A DNA stretch of 36,746 nt from assembly GCA_017630035.1 (NCBI GenBank), contig JAGBWA010000046.1, positions 1 to 36,746 on the forward strand, read 5' to 3'. A model generated the notes under the pieces. It ran no database searches. It had not been told where the DNA came from and saw only the letters and a program-made list of their open reading frames with translations. This DNA is from Bacteroides sp. Its GTDB lineage: Bacteria > Bacteroidota > Bacteroidia > Bacteroidales > Bacteroidaceae. Of this stretch, positions 22,959 through 31,194 are shown in pieces (position 1 is the stretch's first letter; each line of letters begins with the position of its first letter). A program made the translations under genes and the position numbers.

Positions 22959-23025
22959 AGTTATGAATATTATAAAAATTAAAAGGTTAATTATACAGGT
23001 TTGTCATTACATAAGATGTAATGCC

Positions 23026-23055
23026 CAAAATTACGAATTATTATACATTCACAAA
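23026..23055 (-). promoter_or_regulatory. Glycogen operon promoter
   Basis: On the minus strand TAATTTTG (-7) lies at 23033-23026 and TTTG (-33) at 23055-23052, 18 bases apart. It precedes the GH133 start by about 70 bases. Confidence 0.65.
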
Positions 23056-23135
23056 ATAAAAAGTTTGTTTTTTTTCGTTTTTCTTCAAAAATAGCTGTAC
23101 TATTGCATCAAAATAATCATTATTCCAAAAAACGA

Positions 23136-23807
23136 ATGAAAAAAGAGATACTCAAGATTACACTTTCGGCCACGATTCCATTATTCATACTATTTATCAT
23201 GTACATGCTAAAAGTATTAGAAGTTGGCATGGATTGGAATTTTACGCATTTAGGGATTTACCCCATGCGCAAGGAAGGTTTTTTTGGAGTATTCGCACAC
23301 CCCTTCATACATAGCGGATTTAAACATCTTTTCAGCAATACGTTGCCATTTTTCATCCTATCGTGGTGCTTGTTTTATTTTTATCGCGACATAGCGCCCT
23401 ACATCTTTTTCATCATTTGGATTGGATGCGGCATATTGACATTTATCATCGGGAAACCAGGGTGGCATATTGGTGCAAGCGGTATTATTTACGGATTAGC
23501 ATTCTTCTTGTTTTTCAGCGGATTATTAAGAAAACACATCCCATTAATTGCGATTTCACTACTTATCACATTTCTATATGGTGGATTGGTGTGGAATATG
23601 TTTCCACATTTTGTTAAAATCACAACCTCATGGGAAGGTCATTTAAGTGGTGCCGTTACAGGCACTTTATGCGCTTTAGCATTTCTCAAGCATGGGCCAC
23701 AACGCCCTATTCCATTTGAAGACGAAGAAGAGGAAGAAGAGATTCTATCTGAGGAAGACACTACTGATACCCCTCTTGAATTAACCCAAAACAATGATAT
23801 ACAATAA
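23136..23807 (+). CDS. Rhomboid family intramembrane serine protease
   Basis: The 223-residue membrane protein (ATG at 23136 preferred over an upstream TTG) has about six transmembrane helices. The active-site Ser is in WHIGASGIIYG (Ser115) and the catalytic His in WEGHLSGAVTG (His169). The oxyanion motif HxxxN is present as HLFSN (His64, Asn68). It should cleave substrates within the inner membrane. The C-terminal tail is strongly acidic (a run of Glu/Asp around residues 196-210) and Thr-rich and probably faces the cytoplasm. No terminator separates it from the Crp-like gene 82 bases later, but that gene has its own -7 element. Confidence 0.9.
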   Translation: MKKEILKITLSATIPLFILFIMYMLKVLEVGMDWNFTHLGIYPMRKEGFFGVFAHPFIHSGFKHLFSNTLPFFILSWCLFYFYRDIAPYIFFIIWIGCGILTFIIGKPGWHIGASGIIYGLAFFLFFSGLLRKHIPLIAISLLITFLYGGLVWNMFPHFVKITTSWEGHLSGAVTGTLCALAFLKHGPQRPIPFEDEEEEEEILSEEDTTDTPLELTQNNDIQ

Positions 23808-23857
23808 CAAAAATTAAATATTCATACAAAAGAATGGTGATTTTTAAAAAATATTCA

Positions 23858-23865
23858 TACCTTTG
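23858..23865 (+). promoter_or_regulatory. -7 element before the Crp/Fnr gene
   Basis: A perfect TACCTTTG. Because it covers the upstream TTG at 23863, it supports the ATG at 23890 as the true start. No good -33 element is visible. Confidence 0.5.
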
Positions 23866-23889
23866 TCACGAAAAATACTGAAAAGCGTT

Positions 23890-24588
23890 ATGGAAACAAT
23901 GTTTGACACCCTATTACAATTACCACTCTTACAAGGTTTGGCTAGAGAAGATTTTACTCAAATACTTGCAAAAGTAAAGCTATCGTTTGTCAAATACTAT
24001 TCTGGAGATGTTATAACTAAAGCAGGTAACCCAAGCAGACAACTTATCTATATACTAAAAGGTAAATACGCCACCGATACGACATCAACCGATGGCGAAT
24101 TTAACTTCATTGAAGAGTGGCAAACTCCTACCCTACTATTTCCACAATCATTGTTTGGCATGAACACATGCTACCCTGCAGATTGCATTGCCCTTGAAGA
24201 GACACATGTTGTTGCTATCAGCAAAGAGGATGTGCTCAACGAGCTTTTCAACTATGAGATATTCAGAATAAACTATATGAATATCCTTAGCAACCGCTCA
24301 CAAATGTATCTCCAAAAATTGTGGGTATTTGCGTATGGAAGTATTGAACAACGTTTTTTCAACCTTATCTTTTCATTATCAGAAAAGCCGATAGGAAAGA
24401 AAATTCTTAAAATCAATATGAATCATTTGGGTAAGCTTATTAACACAACACGTCTCAACGTATCGCATACGCTAAATGATTTGCAAAATCAAGGATTGAT
24501 AAACTTACGAAGAGGAGAGATTATTATTCCTGCATTGGAAGAAGTAGGAACCTATTTACGCACAAATTCCCCTGAATTCCAATTATAA
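23890..24588 (+). CDS. Crp/Fnr family transcriptional regulator
   Basis: This 232-residue regulator has an N-terminal cyclic-nucleotide-binding-like beta-roll (about 10-115) and a C-terminal winged HTH (about 150-215). The recognition segment is MNHLGKLINTTRLNVSHTLNDLQNQGLI. The beta-roll lacks the Arg-Ser phosphate-binding cassette of true CRP. It also has no N-terminal Cys cluster like FNR, so the effector is unknown. The start at 23890 was chosen over a TTG nine codons upstream because that TTG lies within the predicted promoter. Its 3' end overlaps the convergent DUF3256 gene by 37 bases. It is probably a global or redox/carbon regulator, but no target sites were identified. Confidence 0.85.
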   Translation: METMFDTLLQLPLLQGLAREDFTQILAKVKLSFVKYYSGDVITKAGNPSRQLIYILKGKYATDTTSTDGEFNFIEEWQTPTLLFPQSLFGMNTCYPADCIALEETHVVAISKEDVLNELFNYEIFRINYMNILSNRSQMYLQKLWVFAYGSIEQRFFNLIFSLSEKPIGKKILKINMNHLGKLINTTRLNVSHTLNDLQNQGLINLRRGEIIIPALEEVGTYLRTNSPEFQL

Positions 24589-25208
24589 ACAATTGGTTTC
24601 TGAAGTAAAGGAGTCAACTTCTGAACTGCGCTTTTTTCCATATATTGGGGCGTATCAAACGAACATACCAACGTATTATCATCGGCCGATAGTTGCATCT
24701 TAATTAGCAACAAGTCAGCTTGCTTCACGGCATTCAACGTTTGAATGTCGTAATCGGCTTCGTTCAATTGCGGCAAGTAATCGCTCAATGTTGGCATAGC
24801 TTGAATATAATCGGCTAAGGATAGCGATTCCCATTGTGTAGTATAAAACTTGATATGGCTATCACAAGCTGGTGCGCATGCGGTAAATACCGTACAAATA
24901 ACTTGGGTAGAATCGTTCAAAGTCAACACTTTCATTTGCCAACTGCTTTGCTCCGATAGTTTTATCTCAATATAATTATCGGTCAGCGTTGTCATCTCGC
25001 TTTTCCCATCCAAGCGATTCGTTACAATAGCGCGCATATTGCTTTCCAAGAAATCGATGCAATCGGCACGATTAATTTCGGTGAGCAATGGTAATATGGT
25101 ATCGGGCATCGATACGAAATATTGCTTGGCTTGTTGTGCGTTGGCCGGCAATAGCCAAAGCATCAGCATTGCCCACATCACGATATTATATCTTATTGGT
25201 TGCTTCAT
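24552..25208 (-). CDS. DUF3256 family protein
   Basis: The 218-residue protein has a signal peptide (about 1-25, ending PANA) and the DUF3256 pattern: YFVSMPDTILPLLTEINRADCIDF near the start and KPIVYNWNSGEFVRK at the end. DUF3256 is a Bacteroidales family of unknown function, probably periplasmic. Two Cys in ACAPACDS near residue 112 may form a disulfide. It is the last gene of truA-EamA-DUF3256, 23 bases after the EamA gene. Its 3' end overlaps the convergent Crp-like gene by 37 bases, and both ends encode natural-looking C-termini. Confidence 0.8.
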   Translation of the reverse strand: MKQPIRYNIVMWAMLMLWLLPANAQQAKQYFVSMPDTILPLLTEINRADCIDFLESNMRAIVTNRLDGKSEMTTLTDNYIEIKLSEQSSWQMKVLTLNDSTQVICTVFTACAPACDSHIKFYTTQWESLSLADYIQAMPTLSDYLPQLNEADYDIQTLNAVKQADLLLIKMQLSADDNTLVCSFDTPQYMEKSAVQKLTPLLQKPIVYNWNSGEFVRK

Positions 25209-25231
25209 AACGCAAAAGTATAAAAAAAATC

Positions 25232-26131
25232 TTATTTGCTACCCAAATAAAGGAAGAACATACCCAATAACACCAAAAGTAGGTCAATGGCTTTACTCTT
25301 AAGATTTTTTTCTTTAAAGAACAAAGCGCCAAATGTAAAGGATACCAACACACTACCTCTGCGCACCATAGAGACAATAGATATCATTGAATCGTCGTAG
25401 CTTAATGCATAAAAGTAAGCAAAATCGGCGGCAGAAAGGAATATCGAGATAAAGATAATTGTCCAAGTCCATCGGAAGGGGGTACTTTCCTTACGTTTAG
25501 GCATCCATAGCAATAAGATGATGGGACACATAATGAAGACTTGATAAATGTTATACCATGACTGAACAAGCATTGGATTTAATCGCCCCATCAAGTATTT
25601 GTCGTAAAGCCCGCTAACAGCCCCCATAATAGCCGCCATCACCACAAAAAATATCCACTTGTTGTGTTTAAAATCTATTCCTTCTTTCTTTCCCGAGCGA
25701 CTAAGCATAAAGAAGGATAATATCGCTAATATTACGCCAATCCACTGATAGGTATTTAGGCGTTCACCGAATAGTATCAGTGCACCCACCAATACCATTA
25801 CGGGGCGTGTTGCATTTATAGGGCCTACGATAGTAAGCGGCAAGTGCTTCATGCCAAAGTAACCAAATATCCATGACGAAAGCACGATAAAGGATTTAAT
25901 GATAATGTATTTATGCTCTTCCCATCCAGCAGAAGGCACATTGACAATAGTACCATCCAAGCATTCGGGCATATAGCGAGAGAGCAAAATAAACGGCAAG
26001 AATATCAAACTGGAAAAGATGGTATTCAAAAAAAGCACCGGCAAAACAGCATTATTCTTCAACGATTGTTTCTTGAATGCATCATAGAAACCTAACAACG
26101 TAGCCGAAAGAAAGGCAAGTAATAACCACAT
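25232..26131 (-). CDS. EamA (DMT) family transporter
   Basis: The 299-residue membrane protein has about ten transmembrane helices in two EamA repeats. It starts MWLLLAFLSATLLGFYDAFKKQSLK, has LPLTIVGPINATRPVMVLVGALILFGERL in the first repeat and MISIVSMVRRGSVLVSFTFGALFFKEKNL in the second. The FYDAFKKQSL segment and the late VRRGSVL segment set it apart from the EamA protein at 17357, so the two are not recent duplicates. The substrate is unknown. It lies 26 bases after truA in the same operon. Confidence 0.87.
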   Translation of the reverse strand: MWLLLAFLSATLLGFYDAFKKQSLKNNAVLPVLFLNTIFSSLIFLPFILLSRYMPECLDGTIVNVPSAGWEEHKYIIIKSFIVLSSWIFGYFGMKHLPLTIVGPINATRPVMVLVGALILFGERLNTYQWIGVILAILSFFMLSRSGKKEGIDFKHNKWIFFVVMAAIMGAVSGLYDKYLMGRLNPMLVQSWYNIYQVFIMCPIILLLWMPKRKESTPFRWTWTIIFISIFLSAADFAYFYALSYDDSMISIVSMVRRGSVLVSFTFGALFFKEKNLKSKAIDLLLVLLGMFFLYLGSK

Positions 26132-26157
26132 AAGTTTGTCTGTTTAGTATTTTCGTA

Positions 26158-26895
26158 TCAATAAGGATAGGTTACATCTACCAAGAAGAGGGCATTACCC
26201 GGCACGGACGTACCAGCTTGACATCTATCCTTTTGTTCAATCACTCTTCGGAAACCATCGATTGACAATTTTCCTTTTCCCACCTCGAGCAAGGTACCCA
26301 CTACAGCTCGCACCATGTTTCGCAAAAAACGGTCGGCTTGTATGGTAAACACCCACGTTTCATCATCCACCTGTGCCCATTCGGCATGCATAATGCGACA
26401 ATTGTTTGTTTTGACATCGGTGTGCAACTTGCTGAAACTGGTAAAATCGGTATAGTCGAACAAGGTCTTAGCCGCCAAGTTCATCTGTTCGAAATCGGGC
26501 TTATGGAAAAGACGGCAACGATATTGTCTATTGAAAGGTTGTTTTGCCGTAGTAACAAAGTACTGATACTTCCGACTTGTTGCATCAAAACGTGCATGAG
26601 CGTCGGGATGTACGGCACGCAATTGATACACCACCATATCTTGTGGTAGCAATCTGTTCAACTTCTCCACCATAAAAGCCTCATCAAGAACGATTTCGCT
26701 ATCGAAATGCGCTACCATCAACTTGGCATGCACACCAGCATCCGTCCTACCGGCACCAGTTACATCGACTTGGCGTTGCAATAGGGTGGACAATGCTTTC
26801 ATCAAACATTCTTGCACGCTTATCCCGTTTGGTTGGATTTGCCATCCGTGATAATTAGTGCCATCATAGGCCATATAAATGAAGTATCGTTGCAT
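26158..26895 (-). CDS. truA: tRNA pseudouridine(38-40) synthase
   Basis: TruA converts uridines 38-40 in the anticodon stem to pseudouridine. The ATG at 26893-26895 gives 245 residues starting [19 protein letters not shown], the family's normal beginning; the 21 codons upstream are not homologous. The catalytic Asp is in [11 protein letters not shown] (Asp52), and the C-terminal [19 protein letters not shown] motif is present. It is the first gene of an operon with an EamA transporter and a DUF3256 protein; the functional link among the three is not obvious. Confidence 0.96.
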   Translation of the reverse strand: MQRYFIYMAYDGTNYHGWQIQPNGISVQECLMKALSTLLQRQVDVTGAGRTDAGVHAKLMVAHFDSEIVLDEAFMVEKLNRLLPQDMVVYQLRAVHPDAHARFDATSRKYQYFVTTAKQPFNRQYRCRLFHKPDFEQMNLAAKTLFDYTDFTSFSKLHTDVKTNNCRIMHAEWAQVDDETWVFTIQADRFLRNMVRAVVGTLLEVGKGKLSIDGFRRVIEQKDRCQAGTSVPGNALFLVDVTYPY

Positions 26896-26914
26896 ATTTT
26901 TTCGATTTTCGTTG

Positions 26915-26953
26915 CAAAGGTACAAAAAGAGTGAATAAAAAGTTATACCTTTG
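26915..26953. promoter_or_regulatory. Divergent -7 elements of truA and the DUF5715 gene
   Basis: TACCTTTG lies on the minus strand at 26922-26915 (truA) and on the plus strand at 26946-26953 (DUF5715). Both are perfect -7 matches, 23 bases apart. Clear -33 elements are not visible for either, so the two promoters may compete. Confidence 0.5.
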
Positions 26954-26984
26954 GCCACGTTTTATTAACCACACCCACATTTTT

Positions 26985-27695
26985 ATGAAAAAAAGAAAAG
27001 CTATAATCGCGTTATTACTTGTAACCTTTTTCAATATTATCCTATTCATTATCAGCATGTGTACGCTGATTGATTGTGAGGGTTCGAGCAAAGAAGAGGC
27101 AAAAGCCATGATTATGAATAATCCGCACAATATTCGCGGTGTAGTTAGCTATAAACGCGCTTTCAACGACTTAAACGACACACAACTGAACATTGCTCAA
27201 GCCATTGGAGTGCCTGCTATTGCCAATCGTGCAGAAGCCGAAAAGCAGAAAAAGAAACTTACCCTGATTGAAAGCAACGATTACTACGTTGTTGATGAGT
27301 TGACACACTCGGTGCCCTATTTGATACCTGGTGCCGCAGAGTTGATAAACGATATTGGCAAAAATTTCCTTGATTCGTTGGCCAACAAAGGATTAAACCC
27401 TAACAAAGTAATAGTCACATCAGTACTTCGCACAGAAGATGACGTGAAGCGTTTGCGTAGAAGCAATGTAAATGCAAGCATGAACTCGGCACATTGTCAC
27501 GGCACAACGTTCGACATCAGCTGGAAGCGCTTTGAGAAAGTAGAAGAGAAGGATGGACACCCTTACGAAAGTGTAAGTAGTGAGAAATTAAAATTAGTAC
27601 TTTCCGAAGTGTTGCGCGATTTGAAAGCAGCCAATCGTTGCTATGTGAAGTACGAGTTGAAGCAAGGATGCTTCCACATCACTTCCCGAAAATAG
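26985..27695 (+). CDS. DUF5715 family protein, peptidase M15-like
   Basis: This 236-residue protein (ATG at 26985, after the -7 element) has one N-terminal membrane anchor (about 6-29) and a periplasmic domain. The conserved core NSAHCHGTTFDISW (His170, His172, Asp177) and the late CFHIT (His231) match the zinc-ligand pattern SxHxxGxAxDI...H of M15/VanY-type D,D-peptidases. It may therefore cut peptidoglycan cross-link or stem peptides, although no catalytic Glu next to the last His is obvious. Its 3' end overlaps the convergent nnr gene by 17 bases. DUF5715 membership is by sequence resemblance. Confidence 0.72.
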   Translation: MKKRKAIIALLLVTFFNIILFIISMCTLIDCEGSSKEEAKAMIMNNPHNIRGVVSYKRAFNDLNDTQLNIAQAIGVPAIANRAEAEKQKKKLTLIESNDYYVVDELTHSVPYLIPGAAELINDIGKNFLDSLANKGLNPNKVIVTSVLRTEDDVKRLRRSNVNASMNSAHCHGTTFDISWKRFEKVEEKDGHPYESVSSEKLKLVLSEVLRDLKAANRCYVKYELKQGCFHITSRK

Positions 27696-29196
27696 TCTTC
27701 CACGCTTGCGGCAAATAGGAGATTATATCCGATGCCGTCATTGCTATTTGCCCCATCTGATTAGCAGCCTCATCACCGGCTAAGCCATGAATATAAACAC
27801 CTATCTTGGCGGCACTATCGGCATCATATCCTTGTGCTAATAAGGCAAGAAGAATACCCGTAAGCACATCGCCACTACCACCAGTAGCCATACCGGGATT
27901 ACCCGTTGTGTTAAAGCAAACTTCGCCCGATGGTTGTATAATTGCTGTATATGCTCCTTTCAGCACAATGTGTACATTGGCTTTAGCCGAAAGTTCGCAT
28001 GCACGTTGCAAACGTTCGTAAGAGGTGTTGCATTTTCCTACTAATCGTTCTAATTCTTTTGGATGAGGAGTAAGTATGCTTCCTTTAGGCAACTTATTCA
28101 AATAATTCTTATTGGCACTGAGCAGGTTTAGTGCATCGGCATCAATCACCATGGGGGTGGTTGTAATAACCAATTGATCGAGCAATGCCTTTTCCGTAAT
28201 ACGCGATTGTCCCAAGCCTGGGCCTATAGCAACGGCTTGATAATCATCCGTATCCATCTCGGTAGAGAAACATGTGTCGTGAACATCAATCTCTGTCATA
28301 GCTTCGGGTACGGCCGTTTGTACAATTGCATTATTCAAGAAAGGAAGGTGAATAGTGAGCAACCCGATACCCGAACGCAATGCACCTTTTGCCGCCAAGA
28401 TAGAGGCACCAGCCATGCCATGCGAGCCGGCAATGAGCAATCCTTTTCCATAAGTGCCTTTATGACTATGCTTTGCACGAGGTTTCAATAGTTGCTTTAC
28501 ATCATCTTCGGTTATCATCTTCCACGAGGTTGGCGTTTCCTCGATTGCTTGTTTGCTTAGTCCGATATCCAGCACTTCCCACTCGCCTACATAGGGATGA
28601 TTCTCAGCAAAGAGGAAAGCTAATTTGGGTTGTTGCAAGGTTAGTGTTAAATTTGCCTTGATGATAGCCGTTTGAGGCGTATAAAGATTCTCTTCTCCCA
28701 TCAATCCCGAAGGCACATCGATAGCCACTATCGTAGTGGGCGATGCATTGATATACTTCACCACTGATGCAAATCCGCCTTCTAATGGTTTGTTCAATCC
28801 GCTACCAAACAGGCCATCTATCACAACGTGATTGGTTGTTAGCACGGGAGGTACAAATTGCGATGTTACTTCATGAAAGTCAACCGCTTGCATATCCAAC
28901 AAGCATAGTTTATTCTCTTCGCAATCGGCGGACAAATATCCTTTTGTATTGAACAGATAAGTCTTTACTTGATATCCCTTTTCTGCTAACAATCGGGCTA
29001 CGGCCAATGCATCTCCTCCATTATTACCCGGCCCTGCAAAAACAACGATGGGCGTTTCGTTTGTCCATCGCTCAGAGATGGCCTTGGTCAATGCTTGCGA
29101 TGCACGCTCCATTAAGTCGATAGAGGCTATCGGCTCGTTTTCAATGGTATATGCATCCAATTGTTTTACTTCGTAGGTAGGGAATATCTTTATCAT
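27679..29196 (-). CDS. nnr: Bifunctional NAD(P)H-hydrate epimerase / ADP-dependent (S)-NAD(P)H-hydrate dehydratase
   Basis: The 505-residue enzyme repairs damaged NAD(P)H. Residues about 1-215 form the YjeF_N epimerase domain, with VFAGPGNNGGDALAVARLL and ATIVAIDVPSGL-type motifs. Residues about 225-505 form the ribokinase-like dehydratase domain, with GTYGKGLLIAGSHGMAGAS, TPHPKELERL and GNPGMATGGSGDVLTG, which includes the ADP/substrate site. The length agrees with fused NnrE/NnrD proteins. It overlaps the 3' end of the DUF5715 gene and is probably transcribed from a -7 element at 29239-29232. Confidence 0.95.
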   Translation of the reverse strand: MIKIFPTYEVKQLDAYTIENEPIASIDLMERASQALTKAISERWTNETPIVVFAGPGNNGGDALAVARLLAEKGYQVKTYLFNTKGYLSADCEENKLCLLDMQAVDFHEVTSQFVPPVLTTNHVVIDGLFGSGLNKPLEGGFASVVKYINASPTTIVAIDVPSGLMGEENLYTPQTAIIKANLTLTLQQPKLAFLFAENHPYVGEWEVLDIGLSKQAIEETPTSWKMITEDDVKQLLKPRAKHSHKGTYGKGLLIAGSHGMAGASILAAKGALRSGIGLLTIHLPFLNNAIVQTAVPEAMTEIDVHDTCFSTEMDTDDYQAVAIGPGLGQSRITEKALLDQLVITTTPMVIDADALNLLSANKNYLNKLPKGSILTPHPKELERLVGKCNTSYERLQRACELSAKANVHIVLKGAYTAIIQPSGEVCFNTTGNPGMATGGSGDVLTGILLALLAQGYDADSAAKIGVYIHGLAGDEAANQMGQIAMTASDIISYLPQAWKTIFGK

Positions 29197-29231
29197 ATCT
29201 TGTATTGCTAAATATCTGTTTTTCTTTTTTG

Positions 29232-29239
29232 CAAAGGTA
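29232..29239 (-). promoter_or_regulatory. -7 element of nnr
   Basis: A perfect TACCTTTG on the minus strand, 35 bases before the start codon. The -33 element is poor. Confidence 0.5.
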
Positions 29240-29302
29240 GTTATTTCTTGCGAAACAACGAAACTTGCTTACGACTCAAATTGAGGAAAAGAGTTTTTTT
29301 CA

Positions 29303-29342
29303 TTTTCCCTTAATGGAAAATTTATTTAGTGTTAAGGGAAAA
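29303..29342. promoter_or_regulatory. Inverted repeat upstream of the DUF6057 unit
   Basis: A perfect 11-base inverted repeat, TTTTCCCTTAA (29303-29313) and TTAAGGGAAAA (29332-29342), has an 18-base spacer. TTTTCC at 29303-29308 also pairs with GGAAAA at 29315-29320. It ends 25 bases before the -7 element and looks like an operator for a dimeric regulator. Confidence 0.5.
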
Positions 29343-29367
29343 ATTATTTTCTTTGGCGGAAAAGTAT

Positions 29368-29375
29368 TATTTTTG
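29368..29375 (+). promoter_or_regulatory. -7 element of the DUF6057 unit
   Basis: TATTTTTG matches TAnnTTTG, 34 bases before the start. No TTTG at the proper distance; the expected -33 position lies just beyond the inverted repeat. Confidence 0.5.
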
Positions 29376-29409
29376 CAAAAATATAGTAAACAACCTTTGA
29401 CTGATTGAC

Positions 29410-31194
29410 ATGAATCGCACACTTCATAACCAACCTATTCATTGGAAGGTAGCCACCTCGCTGATATTTGCCGCAATAGTATTCCTATTTTGGCAATTTG
29501 CCTATCCCGCTCACTTGGCCTACCACGAACAATTTCAGTTATTTTTGTTCGATACCGACTATCTCCTTGACCGCATAGACGAGCCAGGAGGAGTTGCAAA
29601 CTATATCTCCGACTTTTTCATTCAGTTTTACTACCATTCATGGGTAGGAGCAATAATCTTGGCCGTACTATTTGTTTGGATGCAACAACTAACATGGCAA
29701 GTTGTTAGGAAACAAGGCGTTAAAGAAGCATACTACCCGCTATCGTTTCTACCTATCATTACGGTATGGTGCTACATGTGCAACGAAAATGCCATGCTAT
29801 CCTACCCCATAGCTTTGATTTGTACGCTACTTGCCATGATTGCGTATTTGCAATTAAAGATACCCCGTCAACGCATTGTGTATGTAGCCATTGTGTTACC
29901 CCTGCTCTATTGGATAGCCGGATCGGTACACTTTATTTTAACGCTATGGATGGTGGCGTACGAGCTACGAATTACGCTTCGCAATCGTTTTTTATTTCAA
30001 GGCATCGCCATTGCGATGACCTATAGCCTATTAGCATTTGCATGGCCGCTATTAAGCAGCATCTTTGTACACTATTCAATAGGCAGATTGATGACTGGCT
30101 TAGAGTATTATCGTTTCTGTCGAGATTTCCCTCTGACATGGTATGTATCGCTAGTTATAACATCCCTTACCCCTATACTGATGCCGTTACTTCCAGAAAT
30201 AAAGAAACGAACGAAAGGCATTATCGCCCTACAATTAGCATTAATCGTAATAAGTGGTGGATGGTATATAAAAAGTGGATGCGACTTCGGGAAAGAGGAA
30301 GCTATACGCTACGACCGATTGGCCTTCCGATGCCAATGGGAAGAGATTATTGAGCAAGCAGAGAAGAAGATGCCAAGCACACCGCAAAGCGTTACTTGCC
30401 TAAACTTAGCTTTAGGCATGACCGGACAACTGAGCGACCGCATGTTCGAGTTTTATCAAAATGGGCCAATAGGATTGATTTATCCCTTCAGTCGCAATGT
30501 TGTTTCTTCGCTTTGTTCAAGCGAAGTGCACTATCAATTGGGTATGATTAATGCCGCCCAACAAATCACCTTCGAAGTGATGGCCTCAACACCGAATAAC
30601 CTACAAAATGCCCGATGCATTCGGCGCTTGGCCGAAACAAACTTGGTGAACGGACAGTATGAAGTCGCCGCAAAACACTTACGTACGCTACAAAAAACCA
30701 TCTATTACAAGCGATGGGCCAACCATCTGATGGAATTCCTTTACGATGAAACTCGCATCAACAACCACCCTATCTACGGCCGCTTGCGTCTCATTGCTCA
30801 AAAAGATGATTATTTGTATAGCGGAAATGAGATGACGGATATGCTAAGCACACTCTTTCAACAAAATAAGAAAAATCAATTAGCATTCGACTACCTGATG
30901 GCTCACCTACTATTAACGGGCGATTTGCAACAAGTAGCCAATACGCTTCCGTTAATTCAGCATACCAATTACAAACAAATACCACGCTCCTATCAAGAGG
31001 CATTAACCTTTGCTTGGGCGCAAAATCACACCAATTTTGATAGTATGCCATGGAATGTTTCGCCCAATGTTAAGCAAGCCATGACCGACTTCGTCAAGCT
31101 ATATAGAACATCTACAGGCAATGTTCAAAACCTATTGAAAGAGCGCTATGGCAAAACCTATTGGTATTATATCACTAACAGACAACAACCATGA
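29410..31194 (+). CDS. DUF6057 family membrane protein with C-terminal helical repeats
   Basis: This is a 594-residue protein. Residues 1-290 hold about nine transmembrane helices, beginning ATSLIFAAIVFLFWQFAYPAH with a conserved HEQFQLFLFD loop. Residues about 300-594 are soluble and helical, resembling TPR-like repeats (for example MFEFYQNGPIGLIYPFSR and VNGQYEVAAKHLRTLQKT). It fits DUF6057, a Bacteroidales family with no known function. Its stop overlaps the start of the next gene (ATGA, 31191-31194), so the two proteins are translated together and probably form a complex, with the repeat domain perhaps presented to the periplasm next to the partner lipoprotein. The family assignment is by recall of pattern. 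Confidence 0.72.
   Translation: MNRTLHNQPIHWKVATSLIFAAIVFLFWQFAYPAHLAYHEQFQLFLFDTDYLLDRIDEPGGVANYISDFFIQFYYHSWVGAIILAVLFVWMQQLTWQVVRKQGVKEAYYPLSFLPIITVWCYMCNENAMLSYPIALICTLLAMIAYLQLKIPRQRIVYVAIVLPLLYWIAGSVHFILTLWMVAYELRITLRNRFLFQGIAIAMTYSLLAFAWPLLSSIFVHYSIGRLMTGLEYYRFCRDFPLTWYVSLVITSLTPILMPLLPEIKKRTKGIIALQLALIVISGGWYIKSGCDFGKEEAIRYDRLAFRCQWEEIIEQAEKKMPSTPQSVTCLNLALGMTGQLSDRMFEFYQNGPIGLIYPFSRNVVSSLCSSEVHYQLGMINAAQQITFEVMASTPNNLQNARCIRRLAETNLVNGQYEVAAKHLRTLQKTIYYKRWANHLMEFLYDETRINNHPIYGRLRLIAQKDDYLYSGNEMTDMLSTLFQQNKKNQLAFDYLMAHLLLTGDLQQVANTLPLIQHTNYKQIPRSYQEALTFAWAQNHTNFDSMPWNVSPNVKQAMTDFVKLYRTSTGNVQNLLKERYGKTYWYYITNRQQP

Noticed and set aside
17357..26131. The two EamA transporters as a recent duplication
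   Set aside because: Their sequences differ throughout and they sit in different operons.
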